A stretch of DNA of 64,000 bases from Enterobacter genomosp. O (GTDB lineage Bacteria; Pseudomonadota; Gammaproteobacteria; Enterobacterales; Enterobacteriaceae), in contig NZ_LECZ01000025.1 of the NCBI RefSeq assembly GCF_001022965.1, positions 372,001 through 436,000 on the forward strand, read 5' to 3'. The notes under the pieces were generated by a model. It searched no databases. It saw nothing but the letters and a program-made list of their open reading frames with translations, and was not told the DNA's origin. Each line of letters begins with the position of its first letter. Within the stretch, counting starts at the first letter, position 1. Shown one piece after another: positions 1 to 9,635 of this stretch. The position numbers and the translations under genes were made by a program.

Positions 1-341
1 GCCTGATTGTAGAGCATGCCGTGCGGCTTCACGTGGCGTAACACGCCCTGCTGGGCTCGCACAATCGCTTCCAGCGCGCCAATCTGGTACAGCATCTGGG
101 CGTAGACCGTCTCCGGCGGCAGGTTCATCGCGGTGCGGCCAAAGTTTTCCCGGTCGGGAAAGCTCGGATGAGCGCCAATCGCTACGCCGTTTTTAAGGGC
201 ATTGCGCACGCTCTCCAGCATGATCCGCGCATCACCCGCGTGAAAGCCGCAGGCGATATTGACCGAGGAGACCAGGGTCATCAGCTCGGCATCCGCGCTG
301 CCGCCCTCGCCCAAGTCGGCGTTTAAATCAATCTTTACCAT
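1..341 (-). CDS. pxpA: 5-oxoprolinase subunit A, partial (cut by window edge)
   Basis: This is the N-terminal part (about 113 codons) of the LamB/YcsF-family subunit of the PxpABC 5-oxoprolinase, which hydrolyses 5-oxoproline to glutamate with ATP. The reading frame starts at an ATG at 341 and runs off the left edge, so the rest of a roughly 245-residue protein is missing. Visible family features are the opening [13 protein letters not shown], then [10 protein letters not shown] near residue 30 and [15 protein letters not shown] near residue 60. The start overlaps the end of pxpC by 14 bases, which fits translational coupling in a pxpBCA operon. Identification is firm; the missing end cannot be judged. 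Confidence 0.95.
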   Translation of the reverse strand, partial: MVKIDLNADLGEGGSADAELMTLVSSVNIACGFHAGDARIMLESVRNALKNGVAIGAHPSFPDRENFGRTAMNLPPETVYAQMLYQIGALEAIVRAQQGVLRHVKPHGMLYNQ

Positions 342-1260
342 CGAGCCTCCACGCCAGCTGTTCCAGGTAGCGCTGCCGATCCTGACGCGCCTTCAGCGCC
401 TCCTCCAGCGAACATTGCACGAAGTGGATCGGCTGTCCCAGGGGAATTTGCGCCAGATGGTAACGATCGGCCTCAATAATGCAGGCAATACGCGGATAAC
501 CGCCCGTCGTCTGCGCATCGTTCATCAACACAATAGGTTGACCATTACCCGGCACCTGAATGACGCCGGGCAACAACCCGTGGGAAAGCAATTCTCGGTC
601 CGTCGTACGGGTCAGCGGCTGTCCCTGCAGGCGATATCCCATGCGGTTACTTTGCGGGCTAAGCTTCCACGGCGAACGCCAGAAGGACTCTTTAGAGGCC
701 TCGTCAAATTCATGATATTCCGGCCCCGGCAGGGCGCGGATCTGGTTCCCCCAGAGGAGCTGCTTCACGCCCTGAGCCGTCGAGAAGTGGCGCGCAGAGG
801 GCCCGATCGCCAGACGATCGCCATCCTGCAACAGGCGTCCTTCGTGGCCGCCAATACCGGCTTTCTGATCGGTACTGGATGAGCCCAGCACCTCCGGCAC
901 GTCAATCCCGCCCGCAACCGCAAGATAGCTGCGTACACCGTGCAGAGGGCGCTTAAGCGTTAAACGCTGCCCGGCTTTCGCCCGCAGCCGCCAGCCGGTC
1001 CAGACCGCTTTGCCATCAAGCGTGGCATCGCACCCGGCGCCGGTTAACGCAAACCAGGTCTCGTGGCTAAACTCAATGACACACTGCCCCAGCGTAATTT
1101 CGAGCGCCGCCGTATTGCCGGGGTTGCCCACCAGCACGTTAGCAATCTCCAGCGCGGGCCTGTCCAGCGCGCCACAGTAGCTCACGCCGGACTGGCGCAT
1201 GCCAAAGCGGCCCGCATCCTGAACGGAGGTGTAAAGCCCGGCGCGAATAAGCGTTAACAT
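328..1260 (-). CDS. pxpC: 5-oxoprolinase subunit C
   Basis: This 310-residue protein is the allophanate-hydrolase subunit 2-like (biotin-dependent carboxyltransferase) component of the PxpABC 5-oxoprolinase. With PxpB and PxpA it performs ATP-dependent opening of the 5-oxoproline ring in the cytoplasm, removing a damage product of glutamine and glutamate. Family stretches visible are [13 protein letters not shown] sequence near residue 15, [12 protein letters not shown] near 115, and [19 protein letters not shown] near 245. The length equals that of E. coli YbgK. The ATG at 1260 overlaps the end of pxpB by 7 bases, and its own end overlaps pxpA, so the three are one operon. Confidence 0.96.
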   Translation of the reverse strand: MLTLIRAGLYTSVQDAGRFGMRQSGVSYCGALDRPALEIANVLVGNPGNTAALEITLGQCVIEFSHETWFALTGAGCDATLDGKAVWTGWRLRAKAGQRLTLKRPLHGVRSYLAVAGGIDVPEVLGSSSTDQKAGIGGHEGRLLQDGDRLAIGPSARHFSTAQGVKQLLWGNQIRALPGPEYHEFDEASKESFWRSPWKLSPQSNRMGYRLQGQPLTRTTDRELLSHGLLPGVIQVPGNGQPIVLMNDAQTTGGYPRIACIIEADRYHLAQIPLGQPIHFVQCSLEEALKARQDRQRYLEQLAWRLDGKD

Positions 1261-1910
1261 ACGCCCTCCTTCTGCGGGATAAAGCGGAGGGTATCGCCAG
1301 GACGCAGGAGGACCGGCGATGCCTGCCCGGGTTCAAATAACGGCGTGGACGTGTGTCCGATAAGCTGCCAGCCGCCAGGCGAAGCCAGTGGATAAATGCC
1401 GGTCTGTTCGCCACCAATTGCGACGGTGCCTGCCGGCACGCTCAGGCGCGGCTCCGCGCGACGCGGCGTATGCAGCCTCGGGGAAAGCCCGCCAAGATAC
1501 GGAAAGCCCGGCTGAAACCCTAAAAACCAGACCACGTAATCAACGGAGGCGTGCAGCTCAACAACCTGCTTTTCCGTTAACCCGCAGTGCTCGGCGACCA
1601 CGGAGAGATCGGGCCCCTGCGCACCACCGTACACCACCGGGATCTCAATCGTTCTGGAGTCAGGCTCCAGCGCCTCACTCTCTTCCCACCAGCGCTGCAA
1701 GCGTTCGATGGCATCCAGAGCCAGCGTATGCGGGCTACGCAGCACGACGGTAATGTTATTCATGCCCGGAATGGCCTCAACCACTTCAGGCATATCGGCC
1801 AGACGCTGGGTCAGCCGCCAGATACGCTTTTGCGTAGCCAGCGTAACGGGCGGCTCCAGCTCCAGTACCACTGCGGTTTCGCCCAGAAGATAACAACGCG
1901 CTCGCTGCAC
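1254..1910 (-). CDS. pxpB: 5-oxoprolinase subunit B
   Basis: This 218-residue KipI/allophanate-hydrolase subunit 1-like protein is the third 5-oxoprolinase component, formerly YbgJ. It starts with GTG at 1910, preceded by GAGAGG at a proper distance, and its N-terminus [20 protein letters not shown] matches the E. coli protein from memory. The conserved block [14 protein letters not shown] lies near residue 130 and [11 protein letters not shown] near residue 180. It follows ybgI by only 14 bases on the same strand, so phrB-ybgI-pxpBCA may be transcribed together. In E. coli the same tandem ybgI-ybgJKL arrangement is seen. Confidence 0.96.
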   Translation of the reverse strand: MQRARCYLLGETAVVLELEPPVTLATQKRIWRLTQRLADMPEVVEAIPGMNNITVVLRSPHTLALDAIERLQRWWEESEALEPDSRTIEIPVVYGGAQGPDLSVVAEHCGLTEKQVVELHASVDYVVWFLGFQPGFPYLGGLSPRLHTPRRAEPRLSVPAGTVAIGGEQTGIYPLASPGGWQLIGHTSTPLFEPGQASPVLLRPGDTLRFIPQKEGVC

Positions 1911-1924
1911 TTAACTACCTCTCA

Positions 1925-2668
1925 TCAGGCCGGATTAGGGATATCAATAAAGGTCACATCCAGATCGGTATTTTCCGTCAGCCATTCGCTGAGGGCGCGA
2001 ATGCCGCCACGCTCCGTGGCATGGTGCCCTGCGGCGTAGAAATGGAGCCCCTGCTCGCGGGCGGAGTGAACCGTCTGCTCCGAGACTTCGCCTGTAATAA
2101 ACGCGTCTACACCGAAGCGCGCGGCGCTATCGATAAAGCCCTGCCCGCCCCCGGTGCACCAGGCAACACGCTTCACCAGTTCCGGTCCGGTATCGCCGCA
2201 CCACAGAGGACGACGCCCGAGGCGCGCTTCGATCCATGAGGCCAGCTCCAGCCCCGGAACCGGCATCGCCAGTTCGCCCCACGGCACCAGCGGCTCAATT
2301 TCGCCCATCACGGTAATTCCAAGTAACTGCGCCAGCTGAACGTTGTTACCGAGCTCCGGGTGCGCATCCAGCGGCAGGTGGTAGCCGTACAGGTTGATGT
2401 CATTTGCCAGCAGCGTTTTCAGGCGGTTGCGCTTCATGCCGCGAATAATCGGCGATTCGTTTTTCCAGAAATAACCGTGGTGGACAATCACCGCGTCGGC
2501 GTCCTGACGAACAGCCTCGTCCAGCAGCGCCTGGCTTGCCGTCACGCCAGTGATAATTTTTTGCACCGTCTCACGTCCTTCAACCTGAAGCCCGTTCGGG
2601 CCGTAATCGCTGAAGGCGGTACTGTTCAGTTTTTCGTTGATCAGGCTTTCCAGTTCGCTATTTTTCAT
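1925..2668 (-). CDS. ybgI: NIF3-family dinuclear metal protein YbgI
   Basis: This encodes the 247-residue NIF3/YbgI family protein, a toroidal hexamer with a dinuclear metal centre. Its reaction is not firmly settled; it has also been called a GTP cyclohydrolase 1 type 2 homologue. Metal-ligand motifs are seen: VIVHHGYFW near residue 60, LPLDAHPELGNN near residue 97, and AAGHHATERGG near the C-terminus. I chose the ATG at 2668, opening MKNSELESLINEKLN, because it gives the E. coli length; upstream in-frame starts at 2671 and 2743 would reach into or towards the phrB coding region. It lies 10 bases after the phrB stop, on the same strand. Confidence 0.94.
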   Translation of the reverse strand: MKNSELESLINEKLNSTAFSDYGPNGLQVEGRETVQKIITGVTASQALLDEAVRQDADAVIVHHGYFWKNESPIIRGMKRNRLKTLLANDINLYGYHLPLDAHPELGNNVQLAQLLGITVMGEIEPLVPWGELAMPVPGLELASWIEARLGRRPLWCGDTGPELVKRVAWCTGGGQGFIDSAARFGVDAFITGEVSEQTVHSAREQGLHFYAAGHHATERGGIRALSEWLTENTDLDVTFIDIPNPA

Positions 2669-2678
2669 CATCACTCTC

Positions 2679-4091
2679 TCAAGCTTTGCGGGCGGCTTCA
2701 TAGGCCGCCAGCGTGGCGACGCGCGCCTGTTTATGGTCAACAATCGGACGGGGATAATCGAGCTTCACGCCCTGTTTATCCGCCCATGTCCACGGGTCGT
2801 GGATCGCTTTCGCAGGAACATTCCTGAGCGCGGGCAGCCAGCGGCGAATGAAGTCACCGTCTGCGTCAAATTTTTGCCCCTGGGTGGTGGGATTAAAAAT
2901 CCGGAAATAGGGAGCCGCATCGGTGCCGGTCGAGGCGGCCCACTGCCAGCCGCCGTTGTTCGCCGCCAGATCGCCATCGATCAGCTGAGAAATAAAATAG
3001 CGCTCCCCGGCACGCCAGTCGATAAGCAGATCTTTCACCAGGAAGCTGGCGGTAATCATCCGCAGACGGTTGTGCATCCACCCGGTTTCATTTAGCTGAC
3101 GCATCGCGGCGTCCACAATGGGGTAGCCCGTTTCACCTTTCTGCCACGCCTGGAAGAGCGCCTCATCGTGCTGCCATGTTACGTTATCGGTCCACGAAAT
3201 GAATGGCCGATGTTTACATAAATCAGGGTGATACGTCATCAGATGGCGATAGAACTCGCGCCAGATCAGCTCGTTAAGCCACACCGACCCGGGCCCGCCG
3301 TCCAGCGCCTGAGGCTGCTCGGCCAGCAGACGATGCAAACACTGGCGAGGAGAGAGCACGCCCAACGCCAGGCACGCGGATAAACGGCTGGTCCCTTCAA
3401 TGGCCGGGAAATCCCTGCGCGCGTCATACTCACCCGCGCCCTGTTTGCAAAACTGGCGCAGCTTCGCGATAGCAGATTTCTCGTCGGCGGGGAACAGAAG
3501 CGCATCGAACGCCGCCTGGGGATAATTAAACGTCAGTTCCGGCAGGTCCGTTAACGCCTCCCCCCGAACTGCGGGCGCGGCCACGCACTCCGGCAGCGCC
3601 TCTTTAAGACGTTTAACAAAGGCGTTTTTAAAGGGCGTAAACACCTTGTACATCTCATGATTGCCTGTCATAACGCTGCCCGGCGCCAGCATTACGCTGT
3701 CATCAAAGCCCTGGCACTGCACGTCTTTCAGCGTTGCCTCCAGCTGGCGATCCCGCTGGCGCTCGTTCAGTTCGTACTGATAGTTATAAAAAAGATGCGT
3801 GACCTGGTGCTGCTGGCACACCTCCTGCACCGCCAGAAGCTGCGCGGCAAAGTCACTGACCTCTTTATAAATCAACGGAATGCCTTTTTCGGCAAGCGAG
3901 CATTGCAGTTCATTCAGATGCGAGTTGAGATAAGCGGCCTGTCGGGGCGCCATATCATGCTGCTGCCATTGTCCGGGCGTGGCGATAAACAGCGCCAGCA
4001 CCCTGGCATCCTGAGAGCGGCAGGCAGCCGCAAGAGCGATGTTGTCATGCACGCGCAGGTCCGCGCGAAACCAAACCAGATGGGTGGGCAT
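2679..4091 (-). CDS. phrB: Deoxyribodipyrimidine photolyase
   Basis: This is a 470-residue class I CPD photolyase, which uses blue light, FAD and an antenna folate to split cyclobutane pyrimidine dimers in DNA. The N-terminal Rossmann antenna domain opens MPTHLVWFRADLRVHDNIAL, and the C-terminal FAD-binding domain has GEYDARRDFPA, WREFYRHLM and the WMHNRLRM / DGDLAANNGGWQW blocks typical of the family. Length is close to the E. coli enzyme (472). In E. coli the gene before phr is ybgA; here no ybgA is present, and a small transcription unit with its own terminator lies upstream instead. Confidence 0.97.
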   Translation of the reverse strand: MPTHLVWFRADLRVHDNIALAAACRSQDARVLALFIATPGQWQQHDMAPRQAAYLNSHLNELQCSLAEKGIPLIYKEVSDFAAQLLAVQEVCQQHQVTHLFYNYQYELNERQRDRQLEATLKDVQCQGFDDSVMLAPGSVMTGNHEMYKVFTPFKNAFVKRLKEALPECVAAPAVRGEALTDLPELTFNYPQAAFDALLFPADEKSAIAKLRQFCKQGAGEYDARRDFPAIEGTSRLSACLALGVLSPRQCLHRLLAEQPQALDGGPGSVWLNELIWREFYRHLMTYHPDLCKHRPFISWTDNVTWQHDEALFQAWQKGETGYPIVDAAMRQLNETGWMHNRLRMITASFLVKDLLIDWRAGERYFISQLIDGDLAANNGGWQWAASTGTDAAPYFRIFNPTTQGQKFDADGDFIRRWLPALRNVPAKAIHDPWTWADKQGVKLDYPRPIVDHKQARVATLAAYEAARKA

Positions 4092-4195
4092 AAAACTCCA
4101 GGCAAATATCCATTATGTCCGTAAGGGCACGCCACCAAAGGAAAAAGCGGCGGGCTTTTAATGTACTTTGCCATGAAGTGTAGACGGGATGAAAT

Positions 4196-4220
4196 AAAAA
4201 AGGCCGCCCGAGGCGGCCTT
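4196..4220 (-). terminator. Intrinsic terminator of the small unit upstream of phrB
   Basis: Read on the minus strand, a perfect 9-bp stem (AAGGCCGCC / GGCGGCCTT, loop of 3) is followed by a T-rich run. It ends just below the 35-codon reading frame at 4225-4332 and lies upstream of phrB, so it would separate the two transcripts. Confidence 0.8.
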
Positions 4221-4224
4221 AACG

Positions 4225-4332
4225 CTACTTGTCCTGCGCTATCGTGGTCAATGCAACAAACCCGGTCGGTTCATCACGCTTAACAACAAGTACGCTGGCG
4301 ACAATGAACGCAATGCATATATAGCGTTTCAT
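4225..4332 (-). CDS. Possible 35-residue membrane peptide (unrecognised)
   Basis: An ATG at 4332 opens a 35-codon frame whose first half, MKRYICIAFIVASVLVV, is a strongly hydrophobic stretch with a positively charged start, followed by a polar tail ending in QDK. A purine-rich AGGGA motif lies about 7 bases before the ATG, and a strong intrinsic terminator follows the stop within a few bases. A second short frame with a good ribosome site precedes it on the same strand. I do not recognise a family. The layout (short hydrophobic peptide, long leader, strong terminator) recalls type I toxins and small membrane proteins, but that is inference. It could also be a non-coding RNA. Confidence 0.45.
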   Translation of the reverse strand: MKRYICIAFIVASVLVVKRDEPTGFVALTTIAQDK

Positions 4333-4413
4333 TATGCGGTCCCTGCAGCTAACCGCTCCACCGTTCACCACCGGTGATAAGTCGGTGGACACAAGCCCTG
4401 TGTGGAGCCTGAC

Positions 4414-4482
4414 TCACGGTTGTGGAAATACCTCTCCCGTGACCGGTGCCCATTTGCGAGATGGCGGAAAGGGACGCTGCAT
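4414..4482 (-). CDS. Possible 22-codon upstream ORF / leader peptide
   Basis: On the minus strand an ATG at 4482 follows GGAG at a spacing of 6 bases and opens a 22-residue frame, MQRPFPPSRKWAPV and onwards, rich in proline and basic residues. It lies in the presumed leader of the 35-residue peptide at 4225-4332, with an 81-base gap containing GC-rich inverted repeats. Whether it is translated is unknown; it could regulate the downstream peptide as leader ORFs do in some type I toxin mRNAs. Confidence 0.3.
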   Translation of the reverse strand: MQRPFPPSRKWAPVTGEVFPQP

Positions 4483-4640
4483 AGTAATCTCCGCGCGAAC
4501 GAAGCGTAATCCATTGAAATTGTTTTTAAGAATATATTTAGGATCTAAGCGTTTGAATCTTCAGCTTGCAGAAGTATGCTTGAAAACCTCTGTGTGAGAG
4601 CTTGATAAACCACCCAACGGACCGCGAATCCTGAGGGACA

Positions 4641-4674
4641 AAAAAACCGCCACATTACTGTTGGCGGTTTTTTT
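4641..4674 (-). terminator. Terminator after ybfA (symmetrical)
   Basis: The stem AAAAAACCGCCA / TGGCGGTTTTTTT with a 9-base loop can work in either direction. It lies just past the ybfA stop on the minus strand and upstream of the small unit at 4225-4482, so it insulates them. Confidence 0.85.
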
Positions 4675-4696
4675 ATTGCTGCGTGTAGTCTTCGTA

Positions 4697-4903
4697 TCAG
4701 TAAAAATCGCAGGTCGCTTTCTCGGCCTGGTCCATCCATACCGGCTTCTCGCTGGTTTTCGCCCATACGCGGTGCAGATAGCTGTAAAAACGTGCACGAT
4801 CTTTCCAGAACAGCATCACCGGCAGAGCCAGCACGCCAGCCACTACGGCGAAAGTGCGACGCATGAACACGATATGAGCCGGATACTCTTTATAAAGATC
4901 CAT
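4697..4903 (-). CDS. ybfA: Small conserved protein YbfA (YbfA/DUF2517 type)
   Basis: This 68-residue protein matches E. coli YbfA closely from memory, including the segment [20 protein letters not shown] and the end AEKATCDFY. One probable transmembrane segment covers roughly residues 15-30. Its function is not established; in E. coli it sits next to kdpFABC, as here. The ATG at 4903, with GGGGAG upstream, gives the E. coli length; an ATG 33 bases further upstream is in frame but lacks support. It is divergent from kdpF. Confidence 0.9.
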   Translation of the reverse strand: MDLYKEYPAHIVFMRRTFAVVAGVLALPVMLFWKDRARFYSYLHRVWAKTSEKPVWMDQAEKATCDFY

Positions 4904-5110
4904 ATTTTCTCCCCTATAGTTGGCCGGAAACGTCATCCGGAAAATTCAAAATCTGTGACCTGGCTAAAATAATATCGCTTTGTTTGTAATTTTACTACTC
5001 ATCCGACCACTTATTTTCGCCCGTTTAGTGAAAATTTACATTCACGCCGTAACTAAGTTACAAAAAAGTTAACGATTTACTTATCAATAGTTAAATTGTG
5101 GGCTTTCTCA

Positions 5111-5136
5111 TTTTTATACTTTTTTTACACCCGCCC
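5111..5136 (+). promoter_or_regulatory. KdpE binding site in the ybfA-kdpF intergenic region
   Basis: The 308-base gap between ybfA and kdpF is AT-rich and holds no gene. The T-rich stretch running from TTTTTATACT to ACACCCGCCC matches the KdpE operator I recall from the E. coli kdpFABC promoter. It lies about 75-100 bases before the kdpF start. A likely -10 element (CATAAAT-like) lies near 5162-5168. Phosphorylated KdpE would activate transcription under potassium limitation. Confidence 0.7.
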
Positions 5137-5211
5137 TTCTCATTTTTGCGAAATCTTTGCGCCATAAATCCTACCGTTAGCACAACAACAAAAGTCACCC
5201 GGAGGTGGATT

Positions 5212-5301
5212 GTGAGTGCAGGTCTTATTGCCGGCATCGTGCTGGTGTTCCTGTTACTGGGCTATCTGGTTTATGCCCTGATTAATGCGGAGGCATTCTG
5301 A
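5212..5301 (+). CDS. kdpF: KdpF small membrane subunit of the potassium ATPase
   Basis: This 29-residue single-span membrane peptide ([20 protein letters not shown] and so on) stabilises the KdpFABC complex in the inner membrane. It uses a GTG start with a strong GGAGG ribosome site at 5201-5205, as in E. coli. The TGA stop overlaps the kdpA ATG by one base, so translation is coupled. It is the first gene of the kdpFABCDE run. Confidence 0.95.
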   Translation: MSAGLIAGIVLVFLLLGYLVYALINAEAF

Positions 5302-6980
5302 TGGCTGCTCAGGCGTTTTTGCTTATCGCCAGCTTCTTAGTGGTCCTGTTCGTCCTGGCCCGGCCACTGGGAACAGGGCTGGCACGGCTTATCAACAACG
5401 TCCCCTTGCCCGGCACGGGAAGCGTTGAGAAAGGGATCTGGCGCGTGCTGGGGATACGCGATCGGGAGATGAACTGGCGCGAATATCTGCTAGCCATTCT
5501 GCTGCTGAATATCGTTGGGCTGATTGCGCTTTTTGCCATGCTGATGCTGCAGGGCAGCCTGCCGCTGAACCCGCAACAATTACCGGGCTTGTCCTGGCAT
5601 CTTGCGCTGAACACGGCGGTCAGTTTTGTCTCCAACACCAACTGGCAGTCCTATTCCGGTGAAACCACGCTGAGCTACTTCAGCCAGATGGCCGGCTTAA
5701 CCGTGCAAAACTTCCTCTCTGCCGCCAGCGGTATCGCGGTGATCTTCGCGCTGACGCGCGCGTTTGCCCGCCAGAAAGTCAGTACGCTGGGCAATGCCTG
5801 GGTGGATCTGACGCGCATAACGCTGTGGATCCTGCTGCCAATTGCGCTGCTAATCGCGCTGTTCTTTATTCAGCAAGGCACCCTGCAAAACCTGCTGCCC
5901 TACGCACCTTATACCTCGCTGGAAGGGGCAAAACAGCTTCTGCCGATGGGGCCAGTCGCGTCTCAGGAAGCCATCAAGATGCTCGGGACGAACGGTGGGG
6001 GCTTCTTTAACGCCAACTCGTCGCATCCGTTTGAAAACCCTACCGCACTGACCAATTTTGTGCAGATGCTGGCCATTTTCCTGATCCCCGCCGCGCTCTG
6101 CTTTGCCTTCGGTGACGTGGTCAACGATCGCCGTCAGGGGCGCACTCTGCTCTGGACGATGTCGCTTATCTTTGTGGTCTGTGCCGCACTGGTGATGTGG
6201 GCCGAATGGCAGGGTAATCCGCACTTCCTCTCGCTGGGCGCCGATAGCGCGATCAACATGGAAGGTAAAGAGAGCCGCTTCGGCATTCTCGCCAGCAGCC
6301 TGTATGCGGTGGTCACCACAGCGGCCTCGTGCGGCGCAGTCAATGCCATGCACGATTCCTTTACGGCACTGGGGGGCATGATCCCGATGTGGCTGATGCA
6401 GATTGGCGAGGTGGTGTTTGGCGGCGTGGGCTCCGGTCTTTACGGCATGCTGCTGTTCGTGCTGCTGGCGGTGTTTATTGCCGGTCTCATGATTGGCCGC
6501 ACCCCGGAATACCTGGGTAAAAAAATCGACGTTCGCGAAATGAAATTAACCGCGCTGGCGATTCTGGTCACCCCTGCCCTTGTGCTGCTCGGCACCGCGC
6601 TGGCGCTGATGACCGAGGCAGGACGCAGCGGCATCTTTAACCCGGGCATTCACGGTTTTAGCGAAGTGCTGTATGCCGTCTCCTCGGCCGCCAACAACAA
6701 TGGTAGCGCCTTTGCAGGCTTAAGCGCCAACTCACCGTTCTGGAACTGTCTGCTGGCGTTCTGCATGTTTGTGGGTCGCTTCGGGATCATTGTGCCGGTC
6801 ATGGCGATTGCCGGATCGCTGGTGAATAAAAAAATTCAACCGACCACCACCGGAACATTGCCGACCCACGGCGCGCTGTTTATCGGCCTGCTGACGGGCA
6901 CCGTGTTGCTGGTCGGCGCCCTGACCTTTATCCCCGCCCTCGCGTTAGGCCCGGTCGCGGAATACCTCTCTTTACGCTGA
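5301..6980 (+). CDS. kdpA: Potassium-transporting ATPase subunit A (channel-like subunit)
   Basis: KdpA (559 residues; E. coli 557) is the potassium-selective subunit of the KdpFABC pump, related to the SKT channel superfamily with four pore-loop repeats in the inner membrane. Glycine-rich pore-loop sequences are visible: [15 protein letters not shown] near residue 110, [20 protein letters not shown] near 230, [21 protein letters not shown] near 340, and [14 protein letters not shown] near 465. About ten transmembrane segments are evident from hydrophobicity. It sits between kdpF (1-base overlap) and kdpB (18-base gap). Confidence 0.98.
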   Translation: MAAQAFLLIASFLVVLFVLARPLGTGLARLINNVPLPGTGSVEKGIWRVLGIRDREMNWREYLLAILLLNIVGLIALFAMLMLQGSLPLNPQQLPGLSWHLALNTAVSFVSNTNWQSYSGETTLSYFSQMAGLTVQNFLSAASGIAVIFALTRAFARQKVSTLGNAWVDLTRITLWILLPIALLIALFFIQQGTLQNLLPYAPYTSLEGAKQLLPMGPVASQEAIKMLGTNGGGFFNANSSHPFENPTALTNFVQMLAIFLIPAALCFAFGDVVNDRRQGRTLLWTMSLIFVVCAALVMWAEWQGNPHFLSLGADSAINMEGKESRFGILASSLYAVVTTAASCGAVNAMHDSFTALGGMIPMWLMQIGEVVFGGVGSGLYGMLLFVLLAVFIAGLMIGRTPEYLGKKIDVREMKLTALAILVTPALVLLGTALALMTEAGRSGIFNPGIHGFSEVLYAVSSAANNNGSAFAGLSANSPFWNCLLAFCMFVGRFGIIVPVMAIAGSLVNKKIQPTTTGTLPTHGALFIGLLTGTVLLVGALTFIPALALGPVAEYLSLR

Positions 6981-6998
6981 TTTTGCGGAGAAATTGTC

Positions 6999-9047
6999 AT
7001 GAGTCGTAAACAACTGGCCCTGTTCGAACCGTCATTAGTTCGCCAGGCGCTCATGGACGCGGTGAAAAAGCTGAGCCCGCGCGTGCAGTGGCACAACCCG
7101 GTGATGTTTATCGTCTGGGCGGGAAGCGTCCTGACCACCGCCCTGGCAATTGCCATGGGAACGGGCCACATGCCGGGAAACGCGATGTTTACCGCCGCCA
7201 TCAGCCTGTGGCTGTGGTTTACCGTGCTGTTCGCCAACTTTGCAGAAGCGCTGGCGGAAGGCCGGAGTAAAGCACAGGCCAACAGCCTGAAAGGGGTGAA
7301 AAAAACCGCCTTCGCACGCAAGTTACGTGAGCCGAAATACGGCGCGCAGATGGATCACGTTCCGGCGGATGAACTGCGTAAAGGCGATGTGGTGCTGGTG
7401 GAAGCCGGTGACATTATCCCTTGCGACGGGGAAGTTATTGAAGGGGGCGCATCGGTGGACGAAAGCGCTATTACCGGGGAATCCGCGCCGGTTATCCGTG
7501 AATCCGGCGGCGATTTCGCCTCCGTGACGGGCGGGACGCGCATTCTCTCCGACTGGCTGGTGATCCAGTGCAGCGTTAACCCGGGTGAAACCTTCCTCGA
7601 CAGGATGATCGCTATGGTGGAAGGCGCGCAGCGTCGCAAAACGCCAAACGAAATCGCGCTGACCATCCTGCTGGTGGCGCTGACCATCGTCTTCCTGCTG
7701 GCCACCGCGACGCTGTGGCCGTTCTCCGCCTATGGCGGCACCGCGGTCACCATCACTGTTCTGGTGGCTCTGCTGGTCTGCCTGATCCCAACCACCATTG
7801 GCGGCCTGCTGTCTGCCATCGGCGTGGCCGGGATGAGCCGCATGCTTGGTGCTAACGTCATCGCCACCAGCGGGCGTGCGGTGGAAGCAGCCGGTGACGT
7901 GGATGTCTTGCTGCTGGATAAAACCGGGACCATTACCCTCGGCAACCGCCAGGCGTCAGATTTCTTACCCGCCCCGGGCGTGGATGAAAAAACGCTGGCG
8001 GATGCGGCACAGCTCTCCTCCCTTGCCGATGAAACCCCGGAAGGCCGCAGCATTGTGGTTCTCGCCAAGCAGCGCTTTAACCTGCGCCAGCGCGACGTTC
8101 AGAGCCTGCACGCCACTTTCGTGCCCTTCACGGCGCAAACCCGCATGAGCGGCATTAACATTCAGGATCGCATGATCCGTAAAGGCTCTGTCGATGCCAT
8201 CCGTCGCCACATTGAGGCCAACACTGGCCACTTCCCACCGGAAGTGGACAGCCTGGTCGAGAGCGTGGCCCGTCAGGGGGCAACGCCGCTGGTGGTGGCC
8301 GAGGGTGCTCGCGTGCTCGGAGTGATCGCCCTGAAGGATATCGTCAAAGGCGGCATCAAAGAGCGCTTTGCCCAGCTGCGTAAAATGGGGATCAAAACGG
8401 TGATGATCACCGGGGACAACCGTCTTACCGCAGCGGCGATTGCCGCCGAAGCGGGCGTGGATGATTTTCTTTCCGAAGCAACGCCGGAAGCCAAGCTGGC
8501 ATTGATTCGTCAGTATCAGGCGGAAGGCCGTCTGGTGGCGATGACCGGTGACGGTACCAACGATGCCCCAGCCCTCGCGCAGGCCGACGTGGCGGTAGCG
8601 ATGAACTCCGGTACGCAGGCCGCAAAAGAGGCGGGCAACATGGTTGACCTCGACTCCAACCCGACCAAGCTGATTGAAGTGGTACACATCGGTAAGCAGA
8701 TGCTGATGACGCGCGGTTCGCTGACCACGTTCAGCATCGCCAACGACGTGGCGAAGTATTTCGCCATCATTCCGGCCGCGTTTGCCGCGACCTATCCGCA
8801 ATTAAACGCGCTGAACGTGATGCACCTGCACTCTCCGTCCTCGGCCATTCTCAGTGCGGTGATTTTTAACGCCCTGATTATTGTCTTCCTGATCCCGCTG
8901 GCGCTGAAGGGCGTGAGCTATAAGCCGCTCACCGCCGCCGCCATGCTGCGCCGCAACCTGTGGATCTACGGCCTCGGCGGGCTGGTGGTGCCTTTCATCG
9001 GTATCAAGGTTATCGACCTGCTGTTGACGCTGTTTGGCCTGGTTTAA
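6999..9047 (+). CDS. kdpB: Potassium-transporting P-type ATPase subunit B
   Basis: KdpB (682 residues, the E. coli length) is the P-type ATPase subunit that hydrolyses ATP to drive potassium uptake. The phosphorylation motif DKTGT is present with the aspartate at residue 307. The actuator-domain TGES motif (AITGESAPV) lies near residue 160 and the hinge motif [12 protein letters not shown] near 515-525. Membrane segments flank the cytoplasmic domains and cluster at the C-terminus. The start ATG at 6999 follows a GGAGA ribosome site. All key catalytic residues appear intact. Confidence 0.98.
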   Translation: MSRKQLALFEPSLVRQALMDAVKKLSPRVQWHNPVMFIVWAGSVLTTALAIAMGTGHMPGNAMFTAAISLWLWFTVLFANFAEALAEGRSKAQANSLKGVKKTAFARKLREPKYGAQMDHVPADELRKGDVVLVEAGDIIPCDGEVIEGGASVDESAITGESAPVIRESGGDFASVTGGTRILSDWLVIQCSVNPGETFLDRMIAMVEGAQRRKTPNEIALTILLVALTIVFLLATATLWPFSAYGGTAVTITVLVALLVCLIPTTIGGLLSAIGVAGMSRMLGANVIATSGRAVEAAGDVDVLLLDKTGTITLGNRQASDFLPAPGVDEKTLADAAQLSSLADETPEGRSIVVLAKQRFNLRQRDVQSLHATFVPFTAQTRMSGINIQDRMIRKGSVDAIRRHIEANTGHFPPEVDSLVESVARQGATPLVVAEGARVLGVIALKDIVKGGIKERFAQLRKMGIKTVMITGDNRLTAAAIAAEAGVDDFLSEATPEAKLALIRQYQAEGRLVAMTGDGTNDAPALAQADVAVAMNSGTQAAKEAGNMVDLDSNPTKLIEVVHIGKQMLMTRGSLTTFSIANDVAKYFAIIPAAFAATYPQLNALNVMHLHSPSSAILSAVIFNALIIVFLIPLALKGVSYKPLTAAAMLRRNLWIYGLGGLVVPFIGIKVIDLLLTLFGLV

Positions 9048-9059
9048 AAGGTGAATCAA

Positions 9060-9635
9060 ATGACGATGTTACGCCCCGCTATACTTCTATTTATTCTGCT
9101 GTCTCTCATTACCGGCGGGCTGTATCCGCTGGTGACCACCGCGCTGGGCCAGTGGTGGTTTAAGGATCGGGCCAACGGCTCGCTGATTATGCAAAACGGT
9201 GAAAACCGCGGTTCGCGCCTGATTGGACAGAACTTTACGGATGTCCGCTACTTCCAGGGACGCCCTTCCGCCACTGCCGAAAGCCCGTATAATCCGATGG
9301 CATCCGGCGGCAGTAACCTGGCGGGCAGCAACCCCGAGCTGGACAAAGCCGTCGCCGGGCGTGTGGCAGCCCTGCGCGCCGCTAATCCGCAGGCCAGCCG
9401 TGACGTTCCCGTGGAGCTGGTGACCGCCTCGGCCAGCGGGCTGGACTACAGCCTGACGCCGGCAGCGGCGGCATGGCAAATTCCGCGCGTCGCCGCCGCC
9501 CGTCAGTTGACCGTCGAACAGGTTAGCCAGCTGGTTGCCGAGCACACGCAAAAGCCGCTGGTCAGCTTCATCGGCATGCCCGTGGTGAATATTGTTGAGC
9601 TGAATCTGGCGCTGGACGCGCTAAGGAAAAACTAA
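9060..9635 (+). CDS. kdpC: Potassium-transporting ATPase subunit C
   Basis: KdpC is the single-span subunit with a periplasmic domain that contacts KdpA and KdpB and raises ATP affinity. The N-terminal membrane anchor is followed by [20 protein letters not shown] near residue 50 and [13 protein letters not shown] near 80, both hallmarks of the family. I prefer the ATG at 9060 (191 residues, E. coli 190) because AAGGTG lies at a normal distance before it; an in-frame GTG at 9051 overlaps that ribosome site and would give 194 residues. The gene is 12 bases after kdpB and abuts kdpD. Confidence 0.95.
   Translation: MTMLRPAILLFILLSLITGGLYPLVTTALGQWWFKDRANGSLIMQNGENRGSRLIGQNFTDVRYFQGRPSATAESPYNPMASGGSNLAGSNPELDKAVAGRVAALRAANPQASRDVPVELVTASASGLDYSLTPAAAAWQIPRVAAARQLTVEQVSQLVAEHTQKPLVSFIGMPVVNIVELNLALDALRKN

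Noticed and set aside
4334-4597. 87-codon plus-strand frame opposite the small unit
   Set aside because: No ribosome site, no similarity to anything I know, and it crosses the inverted repeats of the minus-strand leader.
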